This document shows, piece after piece, positions 1 to 11,173 of a stretch of DNA of 64,000 nucleotides. Source of the stretch: Protonemura montana (Eukaryota > Arthropoda > Insecta > Plecoptera > Nemouridae). The number at the start of each line of letters is the position of its first letter. Position 1 is the first letter of the stretch. Under the pieces are notes generated by a model. That model ran no database searches, had not been told where the DNA came from, and saw only the letters and a list, made by a program, of their open reading frames with translations. The stretch spans positions 1,148,570 through 1,212,569 of the forward strand of contig OX387602.1 in the NCBI GenBank assembly GCA_947568835.1, in the 5' to 3' direction. A program made the translations under genes and the position numbers.

Positions 1-732
1 TATAAAATGTTTATTTGTTTTTACATGTAATGTTGCAACGCATCCTGCAAGTTCGACACGTGCAATATTATGCCCCGAACGCGACTCGATCGGCTGGGGG
101 CATGAAGGCACTTTTAACCAAAGATACTAAAGATTGTAACAATCGCTTTGACATGGACATTCCTGGTGCTGGTGCAACAATCATTAATTTAACCAAAGTG
201 TGTGAGATTTTGACAGTTCATTATAGAAGACACTTTTACTTTCATTGCTAATTCAACAAACTACCGAGGAATTTTCAGCGAGAAAAGTGAAAAACATCCT
301 TAGCCAGGTACAGTCGATGACAAGCGTCATTCAAAATTATATAATAATAATAATAATAATAATATACTTCTATATATCACAATACTTTCCCATTAAAACC
401 AATTTTCATAGCAAATACTCATCTTTAATGTGACAGCTAAAGCGTAGGTACACATAAAAGATGACTAAAATAACAATAATAATAGCAATAACTAGTTTGT
501 CTTTCAAACATACAAGAAAGTCATTCACGCGGGCGTACGGGGCGATAAAATAACAGCAGATCAAGAAGAATTTTAAACTTCTTTCCAGTGGCGCAGCTGT
601 ACACCTCACAAGCCGCGAGGACTTCAAACAAACTGTTTTGCTCGTTCTTATCAGTTTACTGATTTCAACTTTTTCATTTGAAAACTGCTACCTGAGAGTA
701 AGCGTTAATGCTATTGATGTGCGATGTTGGTC
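1..732. other. No gene seen; left edge of window
   Basis: Only short, unconvincing open frames are present. An (ATA)n-type microsatellite lies near 341-364. I see no exon, promoter or RNA gene here. Confidence 0.5.
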
Positions 733-1367
733 TTGCAGTGCACGACGCCTGGTATCAGGCTGGAATGACGGGGTGGGGGAGGGTAACGCTGCTTATGGCA
801 GCACCGCGCCGTGATAAAGTATAGCATGGAGTATGCACTGCTAGCCCCAGCATGACATTGCAGTGCACGACGCCTGGTATCAGGCTGGAATGACGGGGTG
901 GGGGAGGGTAACGCTGCTTATGACAGCACCGCGCCGTGCTAAAGTATAGCATGGAGTATGCACTGCTAGCCCCAGCATGACATTGCAGTGCACGACGCCT
1001 GGTATCAGGCTGGAATGACGGGGTGGGGGAGGGTAACGCTGCTTATGGCAGCATCACGCCGTGCTAAAGTATAGCAAGGAGTATGCACTGCTAGCCCCAG
1101 CATGACATTGCAGTGCACGACGCCTGGTATCAGGCTGGAATGACGGGGTGGGGGAGGGTAACGCTGCATCTGACAGCACCGCGCCGTGCTAAAGTATAGC
1201 AGGGAGTATGCACTGCCAGCCCCAGCATGACATTGCAGTGCTCGACGCCTGGTATCAGGCTGGAATGACGGGGTGGGGGAGGGTAACGCTGCTTCTGACA
1301 GCACCGCGCCGTGCTAAAGTATAGCAAGGAGTATGCACTGCTAGCCCCAGCATGACATTGCAGTGCT
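733..1367. repeat. Tandem repeat, 125-bp unit, 5 copies
   Basis: The phrase TTGCAGTGC recurs at 733, 858, 983, 1108, 1233 and 1358, so the period is exactly 125 bp. Copies differ by a few substitutions. Each unit carries a G-rich run (GGGTGGGGGAGGG). The short minus-strand open frames in it are by-products of the repeat. It lies just past the 3' end of the first HES gene. Confidence 0.95.
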
Positions 1368-1892
1368 AACGGGCTCAGGATCAATATTTTCTACTAATTG
1401 AACTTATTTGCAGAGTGTCCAAATTCTGTGTCGGGCAAGTAGTGAGTACAATAACTTGTCAAGCAAAAAGTTTGAACATTCTGTGTACCTACGACAGCAC
1501 CCGTGAACGCTACTTGTTTGTTTGATCCAAAAAATATCTTTGACCCCCCTTCCCCCCCCCCCCCCCCTTATTTTGGTTACATCTCGGACACATATACTTC
1601 ACTGTCAAAAGGTCCGCTCACCGCCTCCCATCAGCAAAACTCACCGCACGCCACTGCACGCCCGCGATCATGCTTTTACTACAACAGCTTTTGGATGCTA
1701 CCAACTTCGAATAATGATAACTGAAGACTGGCACGGCCATCAAGTTGCACGCTAGCATATACACTGAGATCACATCGTTATGTACTGGACCGCACAATCG
1801 CGTCTTATTTAAAATTAACCTCTTCAATAAAGTAACCGTTAGAAAACAAAGAATCGTAAAAAGTGTCGTAGCTCGTAGCTCGGGTCTAGCCG
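1368..1892 (-). other. Probable 3'UTR and 3' flank of HES/E(spl) gene 1
   Basis: This is the stretch downstream of the WRPW stop on the minus strand. It holds one K box (1769-1774) and, at about 1723-1728, GTCTTC followed by A instead of C, which is one base short of a GY box. A run of 16 C lies at 1552-1567. I could not place a clean AATAAA on the minus strand. Confidence 0.45.
1769..1774 (-). promoter_or_regulatory. K box (TGTGAT) in 3'UTR of HES gene 1
   Basis: The minus strand reads TGTGAT about 120 nt after the stop codon. K boxes are negative 3'UTR elements of E(spl)-complex and Bearded-complex mRNAs, read by miR-2/miR-13-type microRNAs. One hexamer alone could be chance; the context is what supports it. 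Confidence 0.5.
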
Positions 1893-4800
1893 TCACCACG
1901 GCCGCCACATTGAGAGATCTTCAGGTTCGTCTTCCTCGTCCTGCCGACGAACTTCGGTCCTCGGAGCTCGGGACGCAAGGTGCGCCTCCCGAGGGGGTGC
2001 AACGAACCTCACGGCGTCGACGTCGGCGTCACGTCGGGGGCCCGGCGACACGGTCATCAGCAGACCGGCGATGGGACGTGCTAGGTCGTGCACGCTAGGC
2101 GTACAGGCAATGCGGTGCCCGCCGGCGCCTTGGGAAGGTCCTGACGACGACGAGACGGAGGGTAGAGAGCGTGGCGTGTAGCTAGACGCCGGTGAGACGG
2201 GTGGAGAGTAACAGGAACGTATCGGCGTGGGCACCTGGACGCTGAGAGGCGCCGGCGAGGGCGTCGCGACGCACTGGCCGAGGTGCGAGACCAAGCGACG
2301 TCCCACGTGCGTGTCCAGCCCGGGAACGGAGAGGAGAAATTGGCAGGCCTCACTGGCGCACTGACTGAAGCCGGCCTGGTGACATAAACAGGGTCAACAA
2401 GCGGCCGAAGTGGAGACACATATGTTCGACCGAATTAACGCAATCGTTCATCAAGTTTACTTTACATAGAAGATGGCAGATTTGGGTAATCAAACCCCGG
2501 TCTATTACGGCACACATGTGGAACAGGACAACAGGATCTTTTTCCGAGTAAACTGCTTCCCGGCAAAAAAATGACATACCTGATTGATTATTTCTCTCTT
2601 ATAAAACGATACGTTAGAATTCTTCTAGTCAAATAAATCACCGCTAAGCTTCAGTCGACGTTCGAGTGCCGTATTTGCGGATTTTACACCATCGTCCTAT
2701 AGCAGCAAGTTTATACCAAGAAAATGTCCAGTCAATTTTAATGATCGTAATACCATCCTGTCATAAACTGCATACTGGCAGAAGTGCGTCTCAAAGATTG
2801 AATGTGTGAATGCGCCGGACAGACGCCGAGCCAAGGATTGCGGAGTCGGATGTAATTGTGATGGTGTTTACCTGGAAGCGGTGCGCGTCTTCAACGGCGT
2901 CCCTGGGCCGGCCGAGGCTGTGAAGGTGACGCACTGTCAACTCCAAGATGTCGGCCTTCTCCAACTTGCTGACGTTCTCGCCCTCGGACTGCGAACAAAC
3001 GGGCCATTAGAAATATGCTACCTAGAATCAACTCAATTCCCAATAGAAAACAAATAATGGTTTACATATCGCATTGGCAAATATATCACTGTAGAGTGAA
3101 TAAACATTGATAAAGACAACTAGATCCAGAGGACGCAGTGCCAGGACGACGGCAACTCCTGACAGCGACGTGCAGTAGTCACGCTAAGAGCTACGGAATC
3201 GATTGATCACCGGTCTCCGAGCCTCCGGTCGTGGTCTCCTCCCGTCATGGGAACTTTATCTGGACAGCGTAATTGTGTGTGTAGAGGCTCCTCGTGCGTC
3301 TCGTCCGACCGCTAGATGGCGTCACGTGCGCCTAGAGACAACACCGCGTTTTTCTTGCACTTGTTTCTGTGGATTCTTGCGATTGCCGTGACTGTTACGC
3401 TCGAGTCCCCGGCCTCGTCGCGGATCCCGCGACGCCGAGGAGCGGCGAGTCTCGAAACATTGTAACGCGGCTAATGTGCCGTGTAACTGTCGGGTCACTC
3501 TCGAGGACAAGTCTGCATCGCAGCGTTTCAAAGAAAATCGGTTTTGCACGCGTACCAAACAAATTTCAAAAATGCACAAAACACACATTTTATTTGCGGT
3601 GCATTTTGTGGGAGCGGATATTTACAACGAGTGTATTGGTACAGCATGAACTCTCGACCGTAAAAGTTTGATGCATTCGCTTTAGAAAGAGAGATTGAAA
3701 ATGTAAGAAAAAATCGATACAATTAAGATTAATTTTACCAGAAAGTGTCAAAAGTTTGCATAAAATCTAGTTGACGTGCCAGCCAAGTTCATCCGCGTTC
3801 CAGTAAATATATGCAAAGTATTGATACATCCCTTGGACACCTTTTCCCAATCCGCTACGAAGATGAATCTCACTATGGGCGAATTAATTTCTACTACAAT
3901 TTATAGGTTTTGATCTGACCTGAGCTTACCTGTGCATCCAACCAAGTACGCGTATGTACTTGTCACTTACTAGAAAACGAGTCTACGTCGAGGCGACAGT
4001 TTTTCGTAGAGACGGTTCGTTTCAAATTTGAAATTTTAAGGTTTTTTAAATTGTCCTGTGCTTACCTCCAGAGCACCAACCATGAGGTCCTTCAGCTCAT
4101 CTAGGCACCGGTTGATCCTGGCGCGTCGCTTGCGTTCCAACAGCGGCTTGGTCACCTGAAACCAACCGCAGAATCTGTTAGAACTGTCGGGAACTGTCGG
4201 GAACTGTCGGGAACTGTCGGGAACTGTCGGGAACTGCCGGGAACTGTCGGGAACTGTCGGGGACTGTCGGGAACTGATGGGAACTGTCGGGAACTGTCGG
4301 GAACTGATGGGAACTGTCGGGAACTGCCGGGAACTGTCGGGAACTGTCGGGAACTCAAACCCGCCAGCCGAGAGGTACTAAGATCGGCTGGTCAACTTGC
4401 TCTGTCTTGACAATTCATTTATATACAAGGTATTTTGCTTACAAATAGTAAACCCAATCAATGGCACATTTGAAACAGATTGCACGAAAGATTTCACTCA
4501 GAAGTGCATACAAGCTTCGAGGCTATCTATAGTTGATTAATATTTTAAACATATTTGAGGGAAACTCGTCAATTGTTTGGACATTTGTGGAGCAAGTATT
4601 TCCGCGGTTCCCGTACATTTCACATTTGTTTAGCATAGTTAGATGCCTGCGTCTGTATTCCCTTTCTCCACAATCTCTGTGATTCATGTCTTCAATTTTT
4701 GCTCAATTTTTAATCTTAGGGATTATTACTTATGAATCATGATAAAGCTTAGGTCAAAAAAAGGTCTCCTCAAAATAAGTTAAAACTTGCTATGTGTAAA

Positions 4801-5529
4801 TGGAAACTAAAAATATGATACAGTTTGACAACCTCATTACTGCGTTGACTCAAAAGTCTGCAACGTTTCAGATGTGAAACGAATATGTTTCGATTCTACT
4901 TTCAAAATATAATACAAACTTTGCTAACGCCATTTTGATTTCTGTCTTTCTGCACCAATCAGGGGGCCTGATTTCTTGCACCTCCCAAGGACAAATTGAA
5001 ATTGCAATACTTTTTTTGTTGGATAATTACAAGAAGACGATAAATGCGTACTAACATTCAATGCCCATAAAAATAATAAAAAATACATGTTCGCGCGTAT
5101 AATTTAATTTGAATTGTCGCAGAACGCAATGAATTTTCCCACGCTTTGTTTATGACCTGTTTTCACCATGTGGCCGAGAACACACGTCCCTCCATCTTCA
5201 TTCGTTCTCCACTCTATACCCGAGCTGTTGGTCAAACTCTATCCCACTATTCACTTATACCCGACCAATGCGCGGTCACCTTTTAGCCTTGATGATTGTC
5301 AAATAGCACCAAGTTTAGGGTACTAGAATCCTTCGAAGTTGACATTGTGACAATCTCCCATGTGACAAACTCTGAACTCGCTTACCTTCTTGTACTGTGT
5401 AGTGCGGGACACTGGCGGCGCGTTGTGCTCGTGGTTCTCATGGAGCTCGTGGAGCTCGTGGAGCTCGTGGAGCGCGTGGTGCTCGTGGTGCGCGTGATGC
5501 TGGTGGTGGTGCGCGTGATGCTCCATCAT
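1893..5529 (-). CDS. E(spl): HES/E(spl) bHLH-Orange repressor, gene 1 (4 coding exons, 277 aa)
   Basis: Exons on the minus strand are 5529-5386, 4155-4066, 2988-2872 and 2375-1893; all junctions are GT..AG, phase 0, and the pieces sum to 277 aa. Exon 1 starts MMEHH and is histidine-rich (17 His in about 36 residues), ending in TQYKK. Exon 2 gives the basic region and helix 1, including [13 protein letters not shown] with the proline typical of Hairy/E(spl) factors. Exon 3 gives loop and helix 2 ([21 protein letters not shown]). Exon 4 completes the Orange domain ([19 protein letters not shown], about residues 114-152), followed by a Ser/Pro-rich linker and the C-terminal DLSMWRPW Groucho-binding motif. 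It should be a nuclear, Notch-induced repressor of proneural genes. The start is the first ATG after a splice-acceptor-like CAG at about 5538, so a 5'UTR intron is possible. The exact orthologue (m-beta, m-gamma or other) cannot be told. Confidence 0.93.
4181..4355. repeat. 10-bp minisatellite GGGAACTGTC in intron 1 of HES gene 1
   Basis: About 17 tandem decamers with a few variants (GGGAACTGCC, GGGAACTGAT). On the transcribed strand the array ends beside a branch-point-like TTCTAAC at about 4182-4176, only about 25 nt before the acceptor of exon 2. Confidence 0.95.
5136..5143 (-). promoter_or_regulatory. Single Su(H) site in intron 1 of HES gene 1
   Basis: TTCCCACG on plus is CGTGGGAA on minus and fits YGTGRGAA. 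It is unpaired, and no CAGGTG E-box lies beside it. Confidence 0.4.
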
Positions 5530-6116
5530 GTTGCCTGCACACGGCAAGACCTAACAGACTACTGCCGAGCTCCGGACTCCCGACGGCTCAGCCCACGGTG
5601 GTCGGCCCGCCTCCCTCTGGTCGCCGTCGTCGACGCCTCCATCGAGGCGCGCGTCTGGCGCGGGCTCGGCGCGATCCGGCCCCAACATGAGGGGTGTGGG
5701 GGGGGGGGGGGGGGCACCCATTGCCAGGGGTGCACATGGCTCGGAGGGTTAAAGAAGATCAACGGGAGCTGTGTTTGCAGTCCATGCAAGTCATACTTGC
5801 TTAAATCATACTTATTCTTTGTTTTCGCCTTTCGGAAATTTTAAGTACTTTGTTGCAATTTATTTTTAGTGAAAAATCAAAGATATCTGTCGGCTTTTTT
5901 AATTACATCAAAGAATTTTTTAATGATGCGTATTACAGCAACTTCAAATTGCGTTTAATTGGTTTATTGTTGTATAAATCTTCGCTTTATTCATGCAAGT
6001 AGAGGAAAAGCAGATCCCCGGGACACAAGCCTCGAGGCGTTCGAAATTAAAGTCTTGTAAAATAAAAAAAGTGGAAAAAATTAAGTGACAAACTGCAATT
6101 TTGCCCAGCCCTGTCA

Positions 6117-6123
6117 GAAAATA
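6117..6123 (-). promoter_or_regulatory. TATA-like element of HES gene 1
   Basis: The minus strand reads GGTGGTATTTTCTG. Its surroundings align with the TATATAAC region of HES gene 2: a (C)ACC-rich segment and a CCAGGT lie just upstream in both. It is about 120 bp downstream of the SPS, as in gene 2 (113 bp). The match to TATAAA is poor, so the call rests on position and the resemblance to gene 2. Confidence 0.4.
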
Positions 6124-6241
6124 CCACCCCCAGGTAGAGTGCGTTGCATACAAGTGCCCCATCCCACCCGGGCGCGGTCGGTCGGTCGGTCGGTCGCTCG
6201 GTCCCTCCCGAATCTGTCTGCCGAGTCGAGGGTGACTTGAT

Positions 6242-6274
6242 CGTGGGAACTCGGCGTGGTGCTCCATTCCCACA
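6242..6274 (-). promoter_or_regulatory. Su(H) paired site (SPS), HES gene 1 promoter
   Basis: CGTGGGAA (6242-6249) and TTCCCACA (6267-6274) form an inverted pair with a 17-bp spacer. This is the architecture through which Su(H) and the Notch intracellular domain activate E(spl)/HES promoters. An E-box CACCTG lies at 6381-6386. Confidence 0.85.
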
Positions 6275-6380
6275 CACTGCAGCAAACACACACACACACA
6301 CACCACACACTGCCTGTGAAGGGGAGTGGAGGTGGGGGGAGGGGGGGGGGACACGCTCGCCACATCGCGACGCACTCCAC

Positions 6381-6386
6381 CACCTG
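6381..6386. promoter_or_regulatory. Proneural-type E-box upstream of HES gene 1 SPS
   Basis: CACCTG lies about 106 bp beyond the SPS, further from the gene. The SPS plus E-box pairing ('SPS+A') is the known code for proneural/Notch synergy. Confidence 0.5.
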
Positions 6387-6569
6387 TAACCCCCCCACCA
6401 CAGCGTGGAGTAACACACACGACTGTACAACCCTCCCACTAAACCTGTCAACAATACCCCGCAAGGTCCGTCGTGCGCTTCTGGTTGCGTTGTCGACTCC
6501 TTCGGTAGCTTTGTCTGATAACGAGCCTCGTTTATCTGATTCTATGAAAGATCAGCAATTAACCTAAGC

Positions 6570-8800
6570 ACGCAAGCTTCAATTAATGAATAAACCACGG
6601 CCAGCAGCCGCCTTCCTGGGGCAGGCGCAGCAAATCTTAGACAAAGCAGGGAGGATTTCTCTCACTTTCACATCTTGGATGAAAATTCCGACGTTCTCTG
6701 TTCTCGCTTCCAGTTAACGTTGAATGCCAGCTGACATCGAAATAAATTACTCGTCCGATTCTTTCACGTCGATCACGGAATCGCCATATTGCGAATTGCA
6801 GATATATTTTATTGCAAGATACTTATCAATAATTACCACTAATTTAGCTATGCAAATGCCGGGCAATAAAACTCACTTCAATCATCCACTTACAAATTAT
6901 TTAGCACCAATAAAGATAGTCAAGAAAAAGGGTCGACAGAACTGCACTTCGCTTTTATCGCTGCTAATTGCAAACTGAATTGCTACTTTTATTCACTTTT
7001 TTCCCCTTTTTTTGTTGACAAGCTTTTTTGTGTATTTAAATTAGCGATCGAATGAACTCCTTGGTGGCAGGTCGAGAGCTTGACTCGACTCGCTGAGCCA
7101 GCGTCTCGAGTTACGTGTTTCCAACACAACTTGCTTGGGAATTGCTTGCCAAGAACACCTCGAACGAGTACCTATTTTGAAATAAATATTGGCTAAAACA
7201 TGGGGCTAATTCGCCCTTGCTATGTATGCCCTTCCCTTCCCAAGAAATCACATCCAGTTTTCCCAAAAGTCAAATGACTCGCCATGAGCGCAACACATTT
7301 GTAACAACCGTCTCTAATTAGCAAAATCTGAATAACTTAAAGCGGCGAACGAAGGAGAAATAATAATAATACGAAGATAATAAGAGTAACGCATAATGCG
7401 TGCCGGTGTCACGGGACATGTTAGATTGGGGACTGGAACTTTCAGCGACGCGAGATTTTTTCCTGACCCGACCTGACCCTGCACCTGTTCACGACTGCGA
7501 GGATTCATCGCCAATACCACATCGCCCACCCGTCGCAGGGGTCCTGGACTCATTGTCCTGAACTCATTGTCCCTTTGCTACCCTTTCGCTGTGCATACCG
7601 TCAGCCCCCGTCCAGTGGCCGGTTGCTATCTCAGCCCCCGTCGCCGTGGAACTGAAAATTCGGAAGAGGACAGTAAAGTCGCTCTTCAGATGCATCGAGT
7701 GGTAAAAAGATGGTTTTCAAAAGAGAAAAAATATCAACTTGTATTTTTTCCTCCGACTGCAAGCACAAGAAAATGCGACATGCGACAGATTTTCTTGAAA
7801 TGTAGCAGTTCATTTGTGAACTTGCAGGTAAAGTCCAGAACATGGTTCTTCAATTAAGTCTGAGTTTAAATCCGCTTGGTACATACACATTTAACAAGAC
7901 ACGTTTTCAGTGGAAAGACGCGTGGCTTCTTTGCTAATATCCTGTCAACGTCTTGTATCTACTCTCGCTGGGTTTTTGGCGCCTCCACGCGGCGAGCCGG
8001 CACCTCCACGGCGTGGTCGTGCAGAGCTCAGTGGACCGAGTCCAGCAGCTGCATCAGCGGGATAATTAGCGAAACAGATTCCCAGCCTCCCATCTGATCC
8101 ATCCAAGCATCGATCATTGATTCCAGCCAAACGTTTCATCTCGCGTTTTTCCTTCTTGCATCCGCTGTGAATACCGATTTCGCTGCCGAGTGCCGAGCGG
8201 AGAAAAAGCGACGGCGCGAGGCATTGTCTCGGACATATCTTGTTCGAAAATTAGCCTCTTTTGACAGTCCCTTGATGAAATCTTTTGTCTAGACATTTTT
8301 TCCGGTATTCGAAATACTCGATGAACCTATAATACTTGGCGAAACTATGATGTTTAATACATGAAGAGTGTCGAGTTCGACGAAACATCCGGCCGCTCTC
8401 GATGATTTCTATCGTCTCTTCTGAACCTGCCGCAGTTAGCATTTGCACAATCATATCCACTTTTTCTCAGCTTTGCTCAAACACAGATTACCACAGAGCT
8501 GATGTCTCTGTGTTTATACAGTGTTGACAAAAACAGGGACCACTTTTAACTCCGGAGACCTCATGAGAAAAATTGGACGAGCGTAGCGAGAGCATTGAAG
8601 TCTCAATTTCTTTGCATCCCTGACTTATCACCTGGTTTTCCATTTTTTATATTTTATTTTACACCCTCATTGTCTTGATTTTCTTTGTTTGTTTGACCTA
8701 TTTGACTGCAATTTACTTTCAGAGCTCTTACAGACATGTCGAAAAGTACTTGCTGATAAGAGGATGGGGAGGAGAGTAGGTCCGAGTGACAGAACGTGCC
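6570..8800. other. No convincing gene
   Basis: Only short open frames with no recognisable domain. The sequence is mixed AT-rich and moderate GC. I see no Su(H)/E-box cluster here. Confidence 0.4.
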
Positions 8801-8810
8801 CTGATTCCCA

Positions 8811-8905
8811 CAGAGCCCCACGAGCCCCGCACAGCCCCACAGAGCCACGCAGAGCCCCGCAGAGACCCCAGAGCCCCGCAGAGCCCCGCGGAGCCCCGCA
8901 GAATA
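8811..8905. repeat. 10-bp AGCCCCGCAG-type minisatellite
   Basis: Variants of CACAGAGCCCCGCAGAGCCC repeat for roughly 90 bp. Overlapping proline/alanine-rich frames here are repeat artefacts. Confidence 0.85.
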
Positions 8906-8960
8906 CTGTGATGCATTTGCAACGGGTCAACCCCGGGCTACGCTTGGCCCACGACCTGGT

Positions 8961-9413
8961 TAGTGTCAGTGTCAGTGTCAGTGGGCTGTCAGTGGGCTGT
9001 CAGTGGGCTGTCAGTGGGCTGTCAGTGGGCTGTCAGTGGGCTGTCAGTGGGCTGTCAGTGGGCTGTCAGTGGGCTGTCAGTGTCAGTGGGCTGTCAGTGG
9101 GCTAGTCAGTGTCAATGGGCTGTCAGTGTCAGTGGGCTGTCAGTGTCAATGGGCTGTCAGTGTCAGTGGGCTGTCAGTGGGCTGTCAGTGTCAATGGGCT
9201 GTCAGTGGGCTGTCAGTGGGCTGTCAGTGTCAATGGGCTGTCAGTGGGCTGTCAGTGGGCTGTCAGTGTCAGTGGGCTGTCAGTGGGCTAGTCAGTGTCA
9301 ATGGGCTGTCAGTGGGCTGTCAGTGGGCTGTCAGTGTCAGTGGGCTGTCAGTGGGCTAGTCAGTGTCAATGGGCTGTCAGTGGGCTGTCAGTGGGCTGTC
9401 AGTGGGCTAGTCA
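8961..9413. repeat. 11-bp minisatellite GTCAGTGGGCT with 6-bp variants
   Basis: The 11-bp unit is interspersed with the shorter GTCAGT and with GTCAAT variants. Higher-order blocks of GTCAGTGTCAATGGGCT recur. The 'SGLSVGCQWAV'-type frame is a consequence of the repeat and not evidence of a protein. Confidence 0.95.
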
Positions 9414-9419
9414 GCGGAA

Positions 9420-9870
9420 ACGACGGCACGGCGACCCGCGCTCGCATTTCTCACGAGCAACCGAGCGCGACGCCCTCTGACCGGCGTCCTGTGCTCCACG
9501 GCCACGGCGCCAACGAACGCAGGCGCCGAGACAAGCGTGGGCCGCCAGAACAACACAACGAACCCACCCGAAGCAATGTTCCAAATGTATGACACATTTA
9601 AATCAGAAGCACAATATCTGGTTAGAGTCACGACCTACTGGAGAGGAGACGTGCATATCACATCGCACCTCACGTACCCGCTGTCACTGCGTTATCACGC
9701 ACTATCACACGCACACTTCCTGGTGGGGTGGGGTGAGCGTCAAGAAAACACCTTTGTCACGCGCACGCACCGCGCCTTGTCGTGGTGCGCTGCCCCTGCG
9801 AGGTCCGCAACCCGCACGGCCGCACGGTCGAAGCGTGTGTATCGTGTGGCCAGCCTCGAGGCGAATGCAC

Positions 9871-9901
<31 letters not shown>

Positions 9902-10140
9902 GGACGTGTGCGCGAGGCAGCCAGCAGCAACAGCAGCAGCAGGCAGGCTCCTTTGGAAGCGTGGGAACCTCCGCCGAGACTCCTTCCCAAAACACTCGGT
10001 CGCCTGCATGCAACCAAACCGGCCACCTTCCTGCCGACCCTCGCCCCGTCCCTCCGCTGCCCGCAGCCGCGCGGGTCGACCAGACGCGTTTCCATACAGA
10101 ATCACATCGCATAGAAACTGTATTGGAATTCAGACGATAA
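9420..10140. other. GC-rich block with (GCC)n and (CAG)n, no gene assigned
   Basis: Many frames stay open on both strands because of base composition. Trinucleotide runs lie near 9880-9906 and 9922-9941. Su(H)-like sites are at 9448-9455 (TTCTCACG) and 9960-9967 (CGTGGGAA). It could be a regulatory island; no protein family is recognisable. Confidence 0.4.
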
Positions 10141-10952
10141 TCGCCTCTAGTGACTTGGCTGAATACAGTAACAGCATGCACACAACGATTACGCTCAATT
10201 TACATGGGTAGAGCGTAGGAATCACGACCTTATGGCCAAGCCGCAGTGTTTCTTTGAAACCGCATTATCATTACAGTAACTATCATGGTATGCTCTCTTC
10301 TTCGGCTGCGTTCGGTCCTCGTCCCATGTCCAGGTAACTATGTTGGTTTTTATGGGACGTGATCTTGTTTTTGTGCCGTTGGCAAGCAACGAGGTGTGCT
10401 TGTGGGAGGGTAGATCTTGAGCCAGGCTCGCAGCATCCGAGGCAGGAGCGACGTTCTCGGGGCGAGTCCGTCAGCGGCTAATGAGATCCGCCGGATAAAG
10501 ACGTCAGATGCAATGAATGACACAAATGATTCGTGGAAGGGAAACCGTAACGTAATTCGGTGCCCAGAGTGTAGAGGAAGGTTGGGATGCTTGCGTCGAG
10601 GACGGCCACTTCGCAGAGCGACGCTTTCAAGAAAGGTGGGCCTCCATCCTAACGAGCATGGCGGCCGATTATTGGAGGTACGGAATCACAAAGGCAATGA
10701 AGAAAGAATGCATATTGAAAGAGCATGGACAGAACAAGTGTGATTGAGAGAGAAGGAGAGGGAGAGAGTCGTGCCCCACCATGTCGGTCACGAGCGCTCC
10801 GCGCGGTGGGAGGGGGAAATCACGAGATGAATGGCTCTGGTTTTTTCTCTTCTGTACCCCGTCTTGTCCACAGGCACGTGCTGAGCTCGCAGGCCGACCG
10901 ACCGAGAGAGAGAGACAGAGCAAAGCTGGCTCGGTATCACTACGAGGGCCGA

Positions 10953-10973
10953 CACCTGCCACGGGTTCCCACG
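10953..10973 (-). promoter_or_regulatory. Su(H) + E-box composite, copy 1
   Basis: The minus strand reads CGTGGGAA, six bases, then GCAGGTG. The spacing is identical to that at 29380, 30456 and 63619. Likely a Notch/proneural enhancer core. Confidence 0.7.
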
Positions 10974-11173
10974 GGGTCTCAGGCGGGAACCGGAAGTGCA
11001 ATCACCTCCTCGGCACGGCGGACACCTTGATAAGATGCGTGCCGACCCGGCGACGACGTGCTGATAGCTGATAACGTCGCGTCAGCGTTCCACAAGGCTA
11101 TCTCTCTAATGAAACAAAGTTGATTGTGAAGCGAGTATTGGCTGTGTTGGCAGTTTAGGCTGGACATGAGCTA

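Noticed and set aside
733-1367. CRISPR-like array or repeat protein
   Set aside because: Units are contiguous with no variable spacers, in an animal genome; a plain tandem repeat.
8963-9592. 209-codon 'GLSVGCQWAVS' protein
   Set aside because: Comes from the 11-bp GTCAGTGGGCT array and runs into unrelated sequence.
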